Of a stretch of DNA of 64,000 nt, positions 40,116 through 52,400 are shown in pieces. Below the pieces are notes generated by a model. The model was not told where the DNA came from and did no database searches. It was given only the letters and a program-made list of their open reading frames with translations. How positions within the stretch are numbered: the stretch's first letter is position 1; the number at the start of each line of letters is the position of its first letter. A program made the translations under genes and the position numbers. Source of the DNA: Trochalopteron elliotii (taxonomy: Eukaryota > Chordata > Aves > Passeriformes > Leiothrichidae); NCBI GenBank assembly GCA_024734555.1, contig JANPWX010000172.1, positions 2,396,524-2,460,523 of the forward strand, in the 5' to 3' direction.

Positions 40116-40815
40116 GCAGTTAGAAAACAAGACAGTTGGCAGAAGGCGAGGTGTGGTGAGAGCAATGTTTCAAGCATCAGCTCTTACAATCAAAGTGTTA
40201 AAAAAATAATAGTCTGTGAAGGTGATGAGCTGCACTAGACTCCAGCAGGTGTCCAGCCACGTAATTGAGTGCTTGGCCTCAGAAGGAAGATTTCAAAAAG
40301 CATGGGTAATTCGAATGGCAAAGTCAGAGCTACACAAGTTCCTGTGGCAGAAACAGAAGTTCTCAAAAGACTCCCACTGAAATTAAAATGGTTTCAGGAT
40401 AGCAAACTTTTTGATAAAGATATGAGAAAAGCCAACCTTTAAGTATACAATGTATTTTAATTAACAATAACAAAAATTAAATACGAGTTCTTGAAGGTAA
40501 AAGAAGCCACCCGCATTCATAATTCTGTACTAACACTATAACCTTTCACGGTGAGAAATAATCCTATTCCTACACTCCAACGCATCCTTAAGAGCGTGGA
40601 CAGTCACGGTCAGAGGTGTGTGATTGATAGTACAACACCCCAGCAATTCGGCAACCCTTTCGTCCGCTCCTCAGCTGTTCAGCGGGGAAGTTCATTACTT
40701 TATTTCGGCTGATGCGGGCAGTCGGCCCTGCCAGCACACCCCGAGGGCAGAGACTTCCCCTGGATGGCTCGGCGGCCACACGCCCCGTACGCGTGTCCGA
40801 GGGAGCCCCCGAACA

Positions 40816-40919
40816 CCCCCTCCCGGCTGGGTGCCCGCAGCCCCCGAAGGCGCCCGGCCGGTGGGAGGAGTCGGTTCCCGGGCACGGACGGGGACTGCGG
40901 GCGCCCAGCCGGGAGGGGG
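40816..40919. repeat. GC-rich inverted repeat (hairpin) in the promoter island
   Basis: Left arm 40816-40844 and right arm 40890-40919 are reverse complements over about 29-30 bases, with one mismatch and one extra base, around a 45-base loop. Arm core: ctcccggctgggtgcccgca. A near-palindrome of this GC content would form a very stable hairpin in single-stranded DNA or RNA. It lies 160 bases from the N gap. Confidence 0.85.
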
Positions 40920-41078
40920 AACCGGCCCGTTCCTTCCTCCCTACAGGGAAGCGAGCCGGAGCGCTGCGGCTGCCCACGGACGGGCACGGGGGGAGGAAGT
41001 AGCCGGGGAGGAGGAACTGGGGGGATGGGAGGGAGAGAACCCCCGAAGCCGTGCGCTGGAAGCGGTCGCCCAGCGCCC

Positions 41079-41400
41079 NNNNNNNNNNNNNNNNNNNNNN
41101 NNNNNNNNNNNNNNNNNNNNNNNNNNNNNNNNNNNNNNNNNNNNNNNNNNNNNNNNNNNNNNNNNNNNNNNNNNNNNNNNNNNNNNNNNNNNNNNNNNNN
41201 NNNNNNNNNNNNNNNNNNNNNNNNNNNNNNNNNNNNNNNNNNNNNNNNNNNNNNNNNNNNNNNNNNNNNNNNNNNNNNNNNNNNNNNNNNNNNNNNNNNN
41301 NNNNNNNNNNNNNNNNNNNNNNNNNNNNNNNNNNNNNNNNNNNNNNNNNNNNNNNNNNNNNNNNNNNNNNNNNNNNNNNNNNNNNNNNNNNNNNNNNNNN
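41079..41400. other. Assembly gap (322 N)
   Basis: A run of 322 N inside the CpG island. The canonical SKAP2 first exon (leader through the Asp before VETFV) is not found on either side of it, so it most likely lies here. ORFs that appear to cross this gap are not real evidence of coding. Confidence 0.95.
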
Positions 41401-41875
41401 TGCGGGCGGCGGGGGCGGCCAGGGACAGCCGGCGGGCGGGGCTCGACAGCTCGGACCGGTCCGGCCCCGGGCCCGGCGGGGAAGAAACGGAGGCCACGCC
41501 CCCCGGTCGCAGCAGCATGGCCGATAGCCGCGAGGGGGCGGGGTTTGTCATCACCGGGGCGTGGTTTCCCGCCACGAAGGCGGTGCTCGGGGCGGGGGCG
41601 GGGTTTGGCGGTACTGGGCGGAGCTTCAAGTTTCGGCGGCGGGACTTCCCGCTGGCACGCTCCCCCGCCCCTCAGCTCCGCGCATGGGCCTCGTCCCCTC
41701 TGCCCTCCCTCCCCCATGTTTATAAGCCGCCGTGAGGGCGCTGCCTCCCACGTGACCGCTGCCGGCGGCCATCCTGCGTGAGGGCACGGCGCGGGCCCGC
41801 CCCGGGCCAGAACCAAACGTGGCGCTCAGCGCCGGGTCCCTCTGCGTGTTCCGCCCCGAAGGGCAGGAAAAGTTG

Positions 41876-41889
41876 GCTATTGGATAAGA
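41876..41889 (-). promoter_or_regulatory. CCAAT box (NF-Y-like)
   Basis: On the minus strand this reads CTTATCCAATAGCC, a good NF-Y-type CCAAT box, placed 60-190 bases upstream of the likely SKAP2 start region. Two weaker TCAAT motifs follow further upstream (about 41907-41923). Confidence 0.55.
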
Positions 41890-42128
41890 ATGTCCCGAGG
41901 CCTCTCTGATTGACCCATTGATTGTCCCGCCCACTAAACTAGGGGCTGGCATCTCTCCCTCCTCCCACAGGGGCGGGAAGGGCTGGGTCGGTGGGTGCGG
42001 AGGGTGGTACTTTGGGGATTTTAATTTCTTTCAGACATCTTTCCATCTTTCTTTCAGAGCTCGGTGCCGACCTTGTCCCTGTCAGCTTTCTGTTATTACC
42101 TGTGTCAGGGTTTAGGGTGGCAGACAAC

Positions 42129-42155
42129 AGCCCAACCTCGTAGCCCAACCCTCGT
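42129..42155 (+). repeat. Short tandem duplication
   Basis: Two adjacent copies of agcccaacc(c)tcgt, 13-14 base unit, with a third degenerate copy after them. Confidence 0.7.
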
Positions 42156-42307
42156 AGCTACAGCCCAGCCTCTGCTAATGTCCCAATAGTTGCAGCTGGC
42201 AAGATCAAGCCGTGGAACTCGAGGCAAACATTGAAGCGGTGGGAACAGGCCCGTTCGTATTGGTGTCTGTTAGCACAGGTGTGCGGGCAGCGGCAAAAAG
42301 AGATGCT

Positions 42308-42320
42308 GTTGCTAAGCAAC
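42308..42320. promoter_or_regulatory. Palindromic X-box (RFX-type) motif
   Basis: GTTGCTAAGCAAC is a perfect inverted repeat of the RFX half-site AGCAAC with one central base. It matches the general X-box form GTNRCY-N-RGYAAC. It sits about 0.4-0.5 kb upstream of the promoter island. Confidence 0.5.
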
Positions 42321-45300
42321 ACAGCTGGGCTGCTGGAAGGGCCAGCTTCGCTGGAGTGTTACTTATGGGGCAGCTTTTGTATGTTTTTCCCACAAATCCC
42401 TAGTTGTGTGTATTTGGAGCACGTTGATGATGTAATATATTTAATGTAGAAATAGCCAAAGTAAACTCTTGGCATGTGTTTTTATGCCCTGGATGGTTTT
42501 GGCTGTATCTGTGTTATTGCTGCAGAAAGTGTTTGTGTTAGAGCTGTGGTTATGTTAGCACATCTGTATATCATACCAGCGTAGGAAAAACACTAAGTAA
42601 AAGAAGTTTGCTTTATGAAATTTCAGCTTTATACCAGTGTAGTTATATTAACACTTGTGGCACAGCTGGCAGTGTGGCTGTATCAGTCACATATGAAACG
42701 GTTTCCTACTTCTGCTTGCTTATAGCTGTGCCCGCTAAAGTCTGCAATGTAGATGTGGTGTTAGATTATATTGTTGTCCTGACCTCTCACATCTCTTTTA
42801 ATCACATGGAGTAACTAATTTCAAATACATCTGTGTTTTCAAAGCATTGCAGCTTTATTACCTGATGTTATGGCCAGCCAGGCTGAAACTCAAGCAGTGA
42901 ACTAACTGACCTGTATAATGTCGTGTAATGGTTTTTATGTTGGTTATCTAATTTCAATTCAACTATAATAAACATGCACAGGCATCTGGGTGCATATGTG
43001 TATAAATAGATCATGCCTCTTTATTTGTATAAATACCTACTACTCATCTGGTACAAGAATATGTTTGATTAATTTTTCTGTAGTTGGCAAGGAAGTCTCT
43101 TTGGGCTTATGTTAAATTACACATTTCAGATATGCAGTCTTGGGAAGCTGCCATAAGGAATAGGAAAATGGCTTGTAACCTAATTTGCTTGCCCTTTTTC
43201 AGGTTAATCATAATCCTACTTTCTTGTGTTGACTTTATGGCACCATCCATTTCTGTTCCAGAAATGTGTCACTTGAACTCTGTTGTAGTCTTTGTTTTGA
43301 GATCATTCTCCTGATAATTTATTCCATATGTTTACCATTTGTGTAAACTTTTTCTGTGTTTCAGAACACAAGATGGGAAGAAATAACTTACCTTTATTAT
43401 TTCCCGTCCCCCATACTCCAGTCACTCTGGCTTTTCCTACTTACTTTTTTTCTTAAAGACCTCCTTGTTGCAGTGAAGACCAGCCCATCACACAGTCATC
43501 AAGTTTTGTGACCCAGGCCTATTTTAAGCCTTGTTAAGTTCCAGATTTACTCATAGTTCCCTAATTTTTAAATCTACCACTAATAGGAAGCATAATTCAA
43601 AACAGACTCCTTCCTGAAACAAGTCTGGCTTCAGTGCTGTTTCAGCCTGGTTTCTGAGGATTCCACAGCTTGTGCCTCATTGAAACCAGACACACCACTT
43701 TGCCTCACCAGGCCCATGGATCAGGGGTTCCTGATGTGTGGGAAGCAACGTAACAGGGAACACACAGAAGTTTATTGTCCTTCAGTGTGGGGAGAGCTGT
43801 GAAAACAGAGAGTTCAGGAGGAACTGAGCCTACCTGGATCTGCAGAGAGCCTACAGCAGTGCAGCTGCAGGAAGAATAAACTTTCCCATTCAGGAACAGC
43901 ATCACTACTGCCTTGCCTTCCTGAAGAAATGTGACATATCTGGTTTACGGGAAATCCAGCATTTTTCCCTTAATTGTTCCATACATCTGCAGCCATGCTT
44001 TTAAAATTTAGATTTTAGGAGATGAATGAAACAGGACCTGTATGCAGCTGCTGCTTGTTCTGTACATGTCCTTTAATAGAAAATTAATTTGATTACAGTG
44101 CATGCTCCCTGCACTGATCCCTGCACTATTTCACATAGGCAGCAGCAGCCTCGCTGGGTATACTGGGTGTTCTCATCTGCTGGGCCTGTTGCCTGTCTGT
44201 CTTCTTTTGCTGGACTCCGAACAAAACAGCTAGTCAATGGTCAGAATATTTGTATTTTTTTAATTAATTACATTGAACAGTAGCTGGCAAAGATTTCTGT
44301 TATGCACATGGAACTGTTAAATGTAAGAAGCACTGACTTTCTTTACAGAATTGTTTTCTTTACATGCACAAAAACTCTTAAAAAAAAATCAGGGAATTAT
44401 TGAATGACAGTGCTCTAAACCCGGCACCCCCATATGCCTTTTGGCTGCGGTTGCTGCACTGAAGAAAAGCAGAGGTGTCTCTTACAGTGGAAAAGCAGAT
44501 TCAAACCCCTTTTTCTCTAGCAAAACATCATTAATGTTTTCTTAGGATTTGCTGCTACTATTCAACTTTAAATTATTTCCTCATGGGCAAAGGTGTTTTC
44601 AGGACCTCACAACAGTTATGTTGAGAATAAGTTTACACATTAACTTTGAAACATAAAGAAGAGCTAACACTTCATGTAACAACTCATTATGATCTTGTGT
44701 ATCTTCTTCTATTCAGAATCCATCTCCATGAAAGCTTCCTATTTTACTGTCCTCTTACAGGCATTTTATACAGAAACAAAAACCTTGAGGCATTCAAATG
44801 TTGTTTGCATAGTTGGGTTGCATTGACTGTACGATGCTTAGCCTTGCCTTTAGAATTTAGCCTATGGAATTCAGCCCGTCAAACATGGGCTGAACACACT
44901 CTTCAGTTTATGGGATGATCACAGATGGAACTAAAATGTGCTCGGCAAGACTGTAAAAATTTTGAACACCAGGTGTGTGTTTCTTTGTTAGTCGGTATTC
45001 TGAAAAATTGCTACAGCAACATTTTTTTCTGCAGTTTGGAGGTTTTGGTTCCACTGTTTCGTGTTCTGAGTTATAAAACTGATGCACTATGCTTCGTGAA
45101 GGTAACCTACCATTCATGGAGCACTTCTCAGGTCTGTACTGTCTTGCTCTAAATGTTACCTGTTATTATTTTAAGACTTCATTTTCAGTAATTCCCAACT
45201 CCCAGGTTTAAAAGCACATTCCCTTCCATCTTCATGTTTTCCTGGCTATACAACCACAGAAAGGTGCTGAACTGAAAAACTGTAAGAATTGTCCCCTAGA

Positions 45301-46057
45301 TAATTTGTTATATGCCATATTGTAACTACCCATTCAGCTTTCAGAGCTATTGGGTTTGATGATGAAGTCTTCTGCTTTCCAAATATGGAGGGAGCAACAA
45401 GAGCATAGCTCTTCATTTTTTACTTGACTATTTTCCAGCAATGCATAATTTTACCTAAGAATTACCTCTGCAAAGAACGATTGGTGTTTCTGTTATCAAA
45501 ACTATAGGATAATTAATATAATTTTGAGTTTTTCTATTACATGTTGTGGGAAACATTTTTGCATCAGGACTTTTTTACCTGAGCATCCATTAGATTGTAT
45601 GGGATTATTCAATGTTTTATTAGACAAAGAATATTCAGTGTATCACAAGTTCAGTGTCTTATTTAAAAAAAATCATTAAGAAAGCTCCGATCAGATAAAG
45701 GCTTCAGAATTTCAATAAGATCCTGTTTTGAGGTGATTTTCCAGCTGGATTGATTCAAATGGAGCATCCTGAAAGTTAGTTTTGGCACAGGTATGAAATT
45801 TGAGTCAACATTTTTTCTCATAAAAATCTATGAAAGCAAGCCAAACATAACTCCCCAAGTGTTACAGAAGAAGATTTCTGCTGCTTATCGTGCAAATAGT
45901 GCCAATGAAATCTGGAGACAGCCAGATGAATAAGGATTGTGGGATTTCAGCTCATACTAAATCCATTTGTTCTTGTTTGTATCTCGCCTTTTGTTCTTCA
46001 ACATCTGAAATACTGAAGAAGTAAAAACTCTTCCTCTCTCCATTTCTCCTCTTCAAG

Positions 46058-46091
46058 ATGTGCAGAGATGTCCTGGTGGGTCTTTCTGCAG
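46058..46091 (+). other. Possible plus-strand exon (non-coding RNA candidate)
   Basis: A 34-base segment after a long pyrimidine tract (cttcctctctccatttctcc then tcttcaag), followed by a strong donor CAG|GTGAGTATGG. It begins with ATG and is open for 11 codons. Divergent transcripts from CpG promoters are common, which would fit the orientation. No second exon could be tied to it. Confidence 0.2.
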
Positions 46092-48257
46092 GTGAGTATG
46101 GTTTTAAGAAGTGGAGAGGGAAGCTCTGTTTGACTGGAGTTAATAATTAGATCTTACGTAAACTTTTCTTAACCCCCTATACAATCTTGATATCTAATGA
46201 ATATTTTGGAACCACGAAGATTCTTAATACTGTTTACTGCAGTGAGTAAACATGCTAAAACATCATCTTGCATTCTCCAGAAGAAAAATCTAAACTTAAT
46301 CATTCTTTGAGAGGTAGATTAAATAATGAGGAACTGTGTAATTTCCAATCAAAATTAGTGTTCTTTCTAGTTCTTTTTGCCTCTTATTAACTATGGTATA
46401 ATGCATTGAGTCCTATTTTAAACAAATTATGCTGTAGGTAATGGAATTAATGAAGGCTACTTTTCCTTGCATTTCTGTATGAGGAGTCTATATCCTTTTC
46501 CTGTTGCAATGGAATGAGTTCTATCTGATCAGTTCTACTCCTGTGCCATAAGGCACTCACCATCATCTGAGCTGTTGCCCTGATTTTTCTTCTCCATGCC
46601 TCTTCCTCCATCACTGAGAAAGGGGCAGTATTTTTCTATGACCAGTTTGTAGGGATTGCTCTGTCGTCTGGACTGTCAGGAAACTTTTGCTCACTGACTA
46701 CCCTATAAGCCAAACAGAATAGGTACCCGTTGAGCCCAGATGACTCTTTTCTGCAGTAGTGTCATTAGCCTGGCTCTCCATCCTTCATCCAGCAGCTGAT
46801 TTTCAAGAAATTTTTAAGAAGGTAGTATCTGAAGACTGTATCTACCAAATACAGCAATCAGATTTTAGGGAGAAATCAGTAGGTGGAGAGGTGTCCTTGT
46901 GTAATCAAGCAAAAATTGTTACTTTAGAGACATGGAAGTAAATTTGACAATAATTAGCAGAAGCCTTGAGGCACAGCAGCTTAACTGTGCCTGTGTTTTG
47001 TGATTATCAGGGCAATCCCCTTTTTAAATTTCCCTCCTCTGTATATTGTGGAAAGAGCAGTAACAAAAAGGAGGGGGGGTGGAAAGGGGTTTCAAGAGTT
47101 GCAAAACTTTTCTGTCTAATGCTGCATTTCCCTTCACAAGAGAAATAAAACAGTCAGTTTTAAAGTGGAACTGAATCAGAATCAGAATAAAATCTGAATA
47201 AAATTTGTGCATTAAGCTACAGAATACAGGCTCACAGCCTCTAAACTTCCAGTCTTTAAACTGAAATAAAGACAAAGAGCTTTCTAAAGAAGTGGCATTT
47301 CTCAGAGATACACTGAGTCTCCAACTAAATTAGTGAAGTGGTAAACTAAGAGTTAAAAAAGAAGCTGTTGTGTTGTTTTTATTTTTAAAAAGTCGGAGTG
47401 CACTTTAGAAGGGTGCTTCCATCAGCCTAAAAAATTAATATATGACAGATTATTGTCTAACTAACAGGAAGAGCTAAATGTTGCATCATATGCATAGGCA
47501 GCATAGGCATTAGCTCTCTGTTTTTTTAAAACAAATTCAAATTAATTTTTGTCTTAATGTGCTTAACCCAGTGTTTTTCCTTGCCGCACTCCTAGCTTTT
47601 TTTTTTCCTACTCTTGTGATTGCCACAAAGAGTAACAAATCTGTAAAGTATCATAAAATCTAAAATTAAATATTTTTAATTGTCTGAATTCAGCATTGTT
47701 TCTGGGAAACATAGATGAAAATCTTCAGGCTTCATATAGAAAGGACTGGTCCAAGTGAGGCAGATATATAGGCTTATTTCTTGCCATGCAAACTCATTTT
47801 CCCTACAATATGAATATCAATTACCGTTTTTAAAGTGATACATAGATATGTAAAATATCATGCCAAATAAGAAGCATTTGTTTTCTCCACTAGAAATTGC
47901 ATTTGATTTCATTTTATTTAAGTGCTCAACTGATAAGCTTCACCTTAATGGATTTAGTTTACGCTGTGAACTATTATTTTTTAAAATAGAGAACCTTCAA
48001 AAACTCCTGATGCAAATACACTTTATTTATAAAGTGTCTTCTGGGATATCACATGACTTACAGTGAGGATACCCAATTAATAAAATAGCTTTTCTCAGCA
48101 AGTATTTCTACAATAATGTCCATAAAGTACAGTGTGCCTGGCTAAAAGTATTCCGGGACAATCACAGCAATATGCTAAAGAGGACAAGCAGACTTCAAGC
48201 CAATATTTGTGTCACTTTTTTTTTACTTCTTAATTTAATAAAAAGCTCTGAATACAG

Positions 48258-48300
48258 AGACTGATGGGTTTTCAAGTTCTGACTGACAGGTTTTCAATTG
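48258..48300 (+). repeat. Imperfect tandem duplication
   Basis: Two copies of gactga(t/c)(g/a)ggttttcaa about 21-23 bases apart. Confidence 0.55.
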
Positions 48301-49430
48301 ATCTTGATGTTTTATAGCTCCCAACACTTGGGTAACTAAGCACCTTACAAACCCAACCAAAACAGAAACCTTAGGAGGTAAAGAGGAGTTATTACCGCCA
48401 GGCTGTAGAAACAGTGCCCAGAAGGAGAAGTGGCTTTGCCAGACTTCTGTCTTCTAGACAGGGGAAGTATGTGGCAGCATGTGGAGATCAGATCACAGAA
48501 ATCCTAAACAAGTACATTCACTGCTGGGCCATACCACCACTCCAGGAGGCCACTGTAATCCTTCAGCTGTCACTGGCTCACTATAAGATCATTTAATTCA
48601 TGTCCTTTCTGTGAGAAGTTTTGTGTATTGAGTCCTTATGTTTCTGCAGTCCCAGAGTGTACATTTTGGGGCTACCCTACATCCCCAGCAGCTGGCACAA
48701 GTGCAATCCTTTTTGCTTGACAGAACTGCCTCCATCACTGTTTTTGCAGTTTCTTGTCTTACCCAGGCATGGGCGTGGTGCTAACATTATAGAAGCTGTT
48801 AGCAGCTTAAAATCTGAAATGTTAGAAGGAGAGAGATCTGGTTTATGTTTAATTTAAGAAATCAAAGCACCTTGCGTAAGTTTGCTTCCACAGGATTGTG
48901 TTTGCCTTCACTGACACCTGTATGGATCTTCCCAGATGGGTATCTCCTGGCTTCAACCATGGTGTGAAGAAGCACCTCAGCCTCATCTCCCTTCTATCTT
49001 TGCTGTTCCCATTGAGGCTACTGATGCAAAAACCAGCTACCAGTTCTGTAGTGTCTGCTGAGTAACCATCTCCATGATGTATAAATCATATTCATCCATA
49101 AAGTATGGAACTGTTGTGCCTAAATCTAACACTGCTAAGAATTAAAAACTCAACATCCTAGACCTAGTCACTGACAAAAAGAAAATTAGGCCAGGGCGTG
49201 GAAGGCAGTCTCAGGGCTTCCCAATCAACTGCTTGATTTTGCCTAATACACTGATCTATCTTACTCTTTCCTACTTAGAAGTTTATCAATGCAATTATTC
49301 CTAATGGAAATATTAAATATGGTGCCAAACTCATGAGCCAGAGGGCTGTTTTTTCAAGTTTTTCATTACCTGCTAAGTAAATTAATTAATGCAAATGAAA
49401 CTCTAGTGTCGTAAAACGACATCCTATTCT

Positions 49431-49489
49431 AATTGAAGACAATGGCAAAACTGCCATTGACCTCCGTGGGAACAGGTTCAGGCCCATAA
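49431..49489 (+). repeat. Ancient amniote interspersed repeat fragment
   Basis: The stretch with gacaatggcaaaactgccat followed by tgacctccgtgggaacaggt and tcaggcccata follows a motif often seen in old sauropsid LINE/SINE tails: a 'caatgg..caaaact.ccattgac' palindromic part and a 'tgggagcaggat..ggcccata' part. I recognise the pattern but cannot name the family with confidence. Such old copies near developmental genes are sometimes conserved as regulatory elements. Confidence 0.45.
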
Positions 49490-52400
49490 CTTTCATATAT
49501 CGTACATTAAGTGACATAATCAGAAATACTGTCTTCTCCCATTAAAATGAGATATAGCATGACAAGTAGCAGCACAGGGACTCTTCTGATGACTGTAATT
49601 AGAGGTTTTTAATGACAGGTTAGGTATGTTTAATATGCAGTTCCGCATTGCTATTATACTATCAGATTCTGATCGGGATTTTTACATATAGCATAACTGA
49701 ATTCAGAGGCAGATGAATGTTTCCAATATTTCAAATTCAGCAGTTTTGCTGATTTAGCACTTTCTGAAGCATGCACCATGTGGTGAACAAACACTGCGAG
49801 CAAAGATGTTTTCCTCTGAGGTTTGCCAGGGATTTAAAATTTTAACACTTTCCTGCTCTCCTTACAGATACAAAAGTGTTGTGCAGATACAAAGAGCTGA
49901 GCAATCATTCCAGTAGGTATAACTTCATTATCTCTGAGGAATTTAGGTGTGGAGCCAACTCCATGTATTAGCTAATAACCAATCCATTACTTGATTAACT
50001 GACTTAAATGAAGAAAGCTTATCATCCATAGATTTGTCTGCTTGGAATTAAGTCATAACAAGATATTAAAAATATTTATTTTTCACGTTTCAATATCTTA
50101 TGTAAAAATCATTGTGCCAGATCCCTATGAAATCTTCTGAAGAATAATAACATGCCTTAAAAATAGCAGATGCTATAAACACATAAAAACAATATAAAAA
50201 TAACCCAAGGCACCACTAATTAAGCATGAGTCAGTGCTTCCAGTAAACTCATGGCAACTGCAAGCAATAGGAAAAGAATTGTCTATCTCAAAGCATTGCC
50301 AGCTTCGTGCAGAAACTTAATCCAAAGGATTTGAATGTCTCATGTGTTTGAGATTGCCAGTTCATATCCATACATACAGTTGCCTTCTCTTGGGATTTTT
50401 CTTTCTTCCCCCAGCTTATCTGTAGCTTCTTCAGAAAGTCATCACCACCAGATACAGTAATATTTAGAAATTATTATATAAGCTGGTATGTTTCTTTTCT
50501 TTCCATAGCATTTGGAATGTATTTTGGCAAGGAAGCCTGGAGCTAAATACTGTCAGTCATAAGCCATGCCAGGGATTCTTGGAAACACCTGCACCTTGCA
50601 GTTATGCAAATGCCTTTGAGATATGTCAGAACACTGTTTATTTGCACCATACCAACCGCATGTCATCTGAATTAATTTTCACATTCTTGTCCTGATGGGA
50701 CATGGCTCTGAATATAAAAATTGACACATGTGAGAGCAGTGTGGTTAAAGAGGTATTGGTGCTTTGCCAAAATTATGCAACAGATCTTTGCTAGCCAGCA
50801 ATATGATTTAACTATGGTATCTTTGCGAGTTACATATTAACAGCACCAGTGCACAGATGTGTATTTTCTTTCTCGGAGATGCATTAAAAGATGAGTCCAA
50901 TAGTGATGTGAATGTGGTGAGAGTCGAAGATACACCAGTACTAGAGTAGTATTAGTCTTGAATAAATGCAACACATCAATGCGTCCCAGCACTGTTCTGC
51001 ATAACAACAAACACCTTAGGGTGAAAACCCCTGTGGACAATTTCTTCACTCCTTTTTCAGCAAAATCCGATCACTTGGAGAAAGAAACCTTGTTCACTTG
51101 TAGTCCTTCAAAGCATCATTAACTTTTTCTTTAAACAATTCAGTAACATAACAGTAGCAGCTTAGAGATGATTCAGATTATATCACCTGTACCTTAGGAA
51201 GGCTGCAGCAAGATTTGTTAATCTCCTGTGTTGTGGCTTCATGAACATAGATCTGAAGGCTGTATTACTCAAAAGATTGTCCTCTTTCTCTCAATCTCTG
51301 TCTCCTCTAAAAGAAAATGTAGTTTTGTTTTGGTTTTGTTACACTAGCAAAGTAAGGGAATCTGTAGATGGCTTATCTGAAAGCAGGACTCTAGGAGGAG
51401 AATCTGATCTGCACATTTTTGTCATGTTTCATGGCATATATTTATCTAAAAAGGGTAGGGATGGCATACTAGTAGGCATAGTGCTTTTATCACACAAGTT
51501 GCTAGCTTCATCCATCTGTTTTTTATAAAGGAAAACAAATAACGGTGTCAAACTCCACACTTACTTCTACATATTCCTAAATCAAAGAGAAAGTTGAGGA
51601 GATAGATGGTGATTTGTTTTCACTGCAAGGAATGTCTGGATATGTCTGGGTATTGCCTGCAAAAGTACACCACTTTTCAGGGATGTGGGAAGCCCCACCA
51701 GCCCAGTAGCCTCTCTGGACAGGAGAAGCTGTCAAGTAAGGGACTCCAGATCACATGGGTCCTGTGAAGAGCAAACAGGTAGTTACCTTTGATCTATTCT
51801 TTTACAGAATATATTGCCTTCTTTCTAAATGAGTTGAGCACCAGATCTACTAAAACAGTTTTTGTCTTGTCGTTGACTTCTGAGGGAGTTTTTTTGCAGT
51901 CTGGCATGTATGAAAGATCCTGCTGTTTTCAGTGTGGATTCTCTTAGGTCTTAAAACTTGAACTCACACTTCAGCCTCTCTACAGAATTTATAGAACCTC
52001 CTCTCCTATTCATCTTAATATTTTCATGAACTTTTAAATAATTTAAGTATCTGAGAAACATTTGCTCATTTCTAATGAGATTTAAGCCTAAAAGTTTCCA
52101 AGACAGTGTTGGGTACATACATAGACATACATAAATAAATGCATAGCACCAAAACCACCATATTCTTGGATGGCTTAGTTAAAATTACATGTTATGGATA
52201 GTAGCTGCCTGCAGGAATCAATGTCCAGTTCCATGTTTGAAGCTGAACATATTCTCCTTAATTATAATAAAAATGTTGCCTGTTTTTTGTTACAACTTCT
52301 GCCTGACCACATTTTAATGTGCCCATGGCAAGGAAAATATTGTTTCCATTCCAGTTGGCATAATGAGAAAATGTGTTTAATGTGTTGGCTTTAACACAGT

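Larger units (their letters stand above)
30922..40600. other. SKAP2 intron 1
   Basis: About 10 kb of AT-rich intron between the CpG island and the VETFV exon. It carries the candidate alternative exon at 31351-31427, short CA/TA simple repeats near 31.93 kb and 36.17 kb, a 14-base tandem duplication (aaacaccatttt, 34760-34785) and a degenerate repeat at 40.04-40.11 kb. The moderately GC-richer 35.3-35.5 kb stretch has overlapping short ORFs without recognisable product. Confidence 0.65.
1..41800 (-). other. SKAP2: SKAP2 gene, 5' part (partial; continues beyond position 1)
   Basis: Span of the 5' half of a minus-strand gene, inferred from three in-frame exons and a CpG-island promoter. SKAP2 is a cytosolic adaptor of Src-family kinase and integrin signalling in myeloid and other cells. 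It has an N-terminal dimerisation helix region, a PH domain that binds phosphoinositides, and a C-terminal SH3 domain that binds ADAP/PRAM1-type partners (family knowledge). The visible exons give only the region between the N-terminal leader and the PH domain. I found no PH-domain exon in 1-17773, so the gene must extend left of the window. The right boundary is set at the promoter region and is approximate. Confidence 0.85.
40650..41870 (-). promoter_or_regulatory. SKAP2: CpG-island promoter of SKAP2
   Basis: About 1.2 kb of very high GC and CpG content, interrupted by an N gap, at the 5' side of the SKAP2 exons. It has GC boxes (ggggcggggtttgg, about 41533-41603), E2F-like sites (TTTCCCGC at 41565-41572, TTTGGCGG at 41604-41611), an E-box CACGTGAC (41748-41755), a TATA-like TATAAA on the minus strand (41719-41724), a YY1-like CAGGATGGCCGCC on the minus strand (about 41765-41777) and a CCAAT box in minus orientation at 41879-41883. 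The order CCAAT, YY1/TATA, E2F/GC box reading leftward suits transcription to the left. The exact start site cannot be fixed. Divergent plus-strand transcription is also possible. Confidence 0.72.

Noticed and set aside
40624..41781. Long ORFs on both strands through the CpG island
   Set aside because: They run through 322 N, which carry no information. GC-rich DNA lacks stops, so open frames appear on both strands.
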